This document shows, piece after piece, positions 6,794 through 7,233 of a DNA stretch of 7,233 nt; positions within the stretch are counted from its first letter, which is position 1; every line of letters starts with the position of its first letter. A program made the translations under genes and the position numbers. The stretch is from assembly GCA_038240295.1 (NCBI GenBank), contig JBBSDW010000156.1, positions 1-7,233 on the forward strand, in the 5' to 3' direction. The notes under the pieces were generated by a model, which saw only the letters and a program-made list of their open reading frames with translations, had not been told where the DNA came from and did no database searches. Origin of the DNA: JABDDM01 sp038240295 (GTDB lineage Bacteria > Bacteroidota > Ignavibacteria > Palsa-1295).

Positions 6794-7233
6794 ATGACCC
6801 GAATCACATTGCTCGCCGACGAGGAACACGAGTCTGGCTACCGCCGCTGGCTCAATTCGCTCAGCACAGTCGAGTTGGTGCCGATCGATTCCGACATGAT
6901 CCTCGACCTTCGGTTTCTCGATCTCACTGCCGAGGTATCGGCCGCACCGGTTGTGATCACGAATATTCTGACCTGCTCTGTCACAAGCCGGGCCGCGCAG
7001 TATCCATCGCAAACAAAAGTGATCGGAGCGAGTCTGCTGCCCAAGTACATCGATCGTCAGAAACTTGTCGAATGCGCATTGCCGTTCGGCGCAGAACCCG
7101 CAACCACCCAAGCGACATCCCTCTTCGCAAATTTGGGCAAGGAAACGGAGGTGATCCGAGATGCTGTCGGCGGTGTTTTTGCTCGCACGATCTCGATGAT
7201 CATTAACGAAGCGGCCTTTGCAGTGCAAGAAAA
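6794..7233 (+). CDS. 3-hydroxyacyl-CoA dehydrogenase family protein, divergent and probably non-catalytic; N-terminal part
   Basis: The frame runs from ATG 6794 to the right edge (146 codons, no stop). An in-frame stop at 6782 limits the start; TTG 6785 is the only alternative. The second half follows the 3HCDH plan: VVITNILTCSVTSRA for the SNTSS strand, KVIGASLLPKYIDRQKLVEC for the GxHFFNP...LVEV segment, then LGKETEVIRDAVGGVFARTI and SMIINEAAFAVQE for the GFxxNR and helical C-terminal start. Key residues differ: there is no GxGxxG in ITLLADEEHESG, the catalytic His is replaced (IGAS), the Asn of the NR motif is Ala (FAR), while the Glu of LVE is kept. The Rossmann part before the SNTSS-like strand is only about 50 residues, much shorter than usual. 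Bacteroidota encode a related short, divergent branch. A fatty-acid or butyryl-CoA dehydrogenase activity should not be assumed. Confidence 0.8.
   Translation, partial: MTRITLLADEEHESGYRRWLNSLSTVELVPIDSDMILDLRFLDLTAEVSAAPVVITNILTCSVTSRAAQYPSQTKVIGASLLPKYIDRQKLVECALPFGAEPATTQATSLFANLGKETEVIRDAVGGVFARTISMIINEAAFAVQE

Noticed and set aside
6737..7228. Minus-strand frame of 163 codons at the right edge
   Set aside because: The plus strand encodes a clear 3HCDH-family sequence; the Cys/His/Arg-rich antisense product is typical of a shadow frame.

Overview
The window looks like a chromosomal segment from the Bacteroidota/Chlorobiota/Ignavibacteria-Kapabacteria side of bacterial diversity. The strongest clue is the minus-strand gene at 4735-6615, whose product has a signal peptide, a choice-of-anchor-D type beta domain and a C-terminal type A sorting domain of the type IX secretion system (T9SS), found in that superphylum. 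The general lack of Shine-Dalgarno sequences upstream of starts and a TAnnTTTG-like promoter element before dnaN agree with this. Base composition is near 50% G+C. I cannot assign a genus.

Layout. (1) 1-1044, minus: the N-terminal 348 residues of a soluble multi-HAMP signalling protein of the Nik1-like type, running off the left edge. It contains a nearly perfect 92-residue (276-bp) tandem HAMP-linker repeat. (2) 1045-1546: a 502-bp divergent intergenic region with an inverted repeat overlapping a candidate promoter in front of dnaN. (3) 1547-4510, plus: a replication/repair cluster of dnaN (sliding clamp), recF, a DUF721/DciA-like protein, and a small three-helix membrane protein that overlaps its predecessor by ATGA. 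dnaA is not next to dnaN here. recF carries an apparent single-base deletion about 27 bases into the gene, so its conserved N-terminus is in a different frame from the rest. (4) 4511-4734: a structured convergent intergenic region with three adjacent 32-bp hairpin-forming repeats and a strong terminator that should work in both directions. (5) 4735-6615, minus: the T9SS-secreted beta-rich protein. (6) 6616-6793: a short divergent region. (7) 6794 to the right edge, plus: the N-terminal 146 residues of a divergent 3-hydroxyacyl-CoA dehydrogenase family protein that lacks the GxGxxG motif and the usual catalytic His and Asn.

The replication cluster is the functional core. DnaN tethers polymerase, RecF works with RecO/RecR at gapped DNA, and DciA-type proteins serve the replicative helicase. 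The flanking genes (signalling, secreted protein, acyl-CoA enzyme relative) appear unrelated to it. I found no mobile element, CRISPR array, rRNA or tRNA. The points most worth following up are the recF frame break, the 32-bp hairpin array, the apparently non-catalytic dehydrogenase and an unusually high density of GATC in the coding regions.
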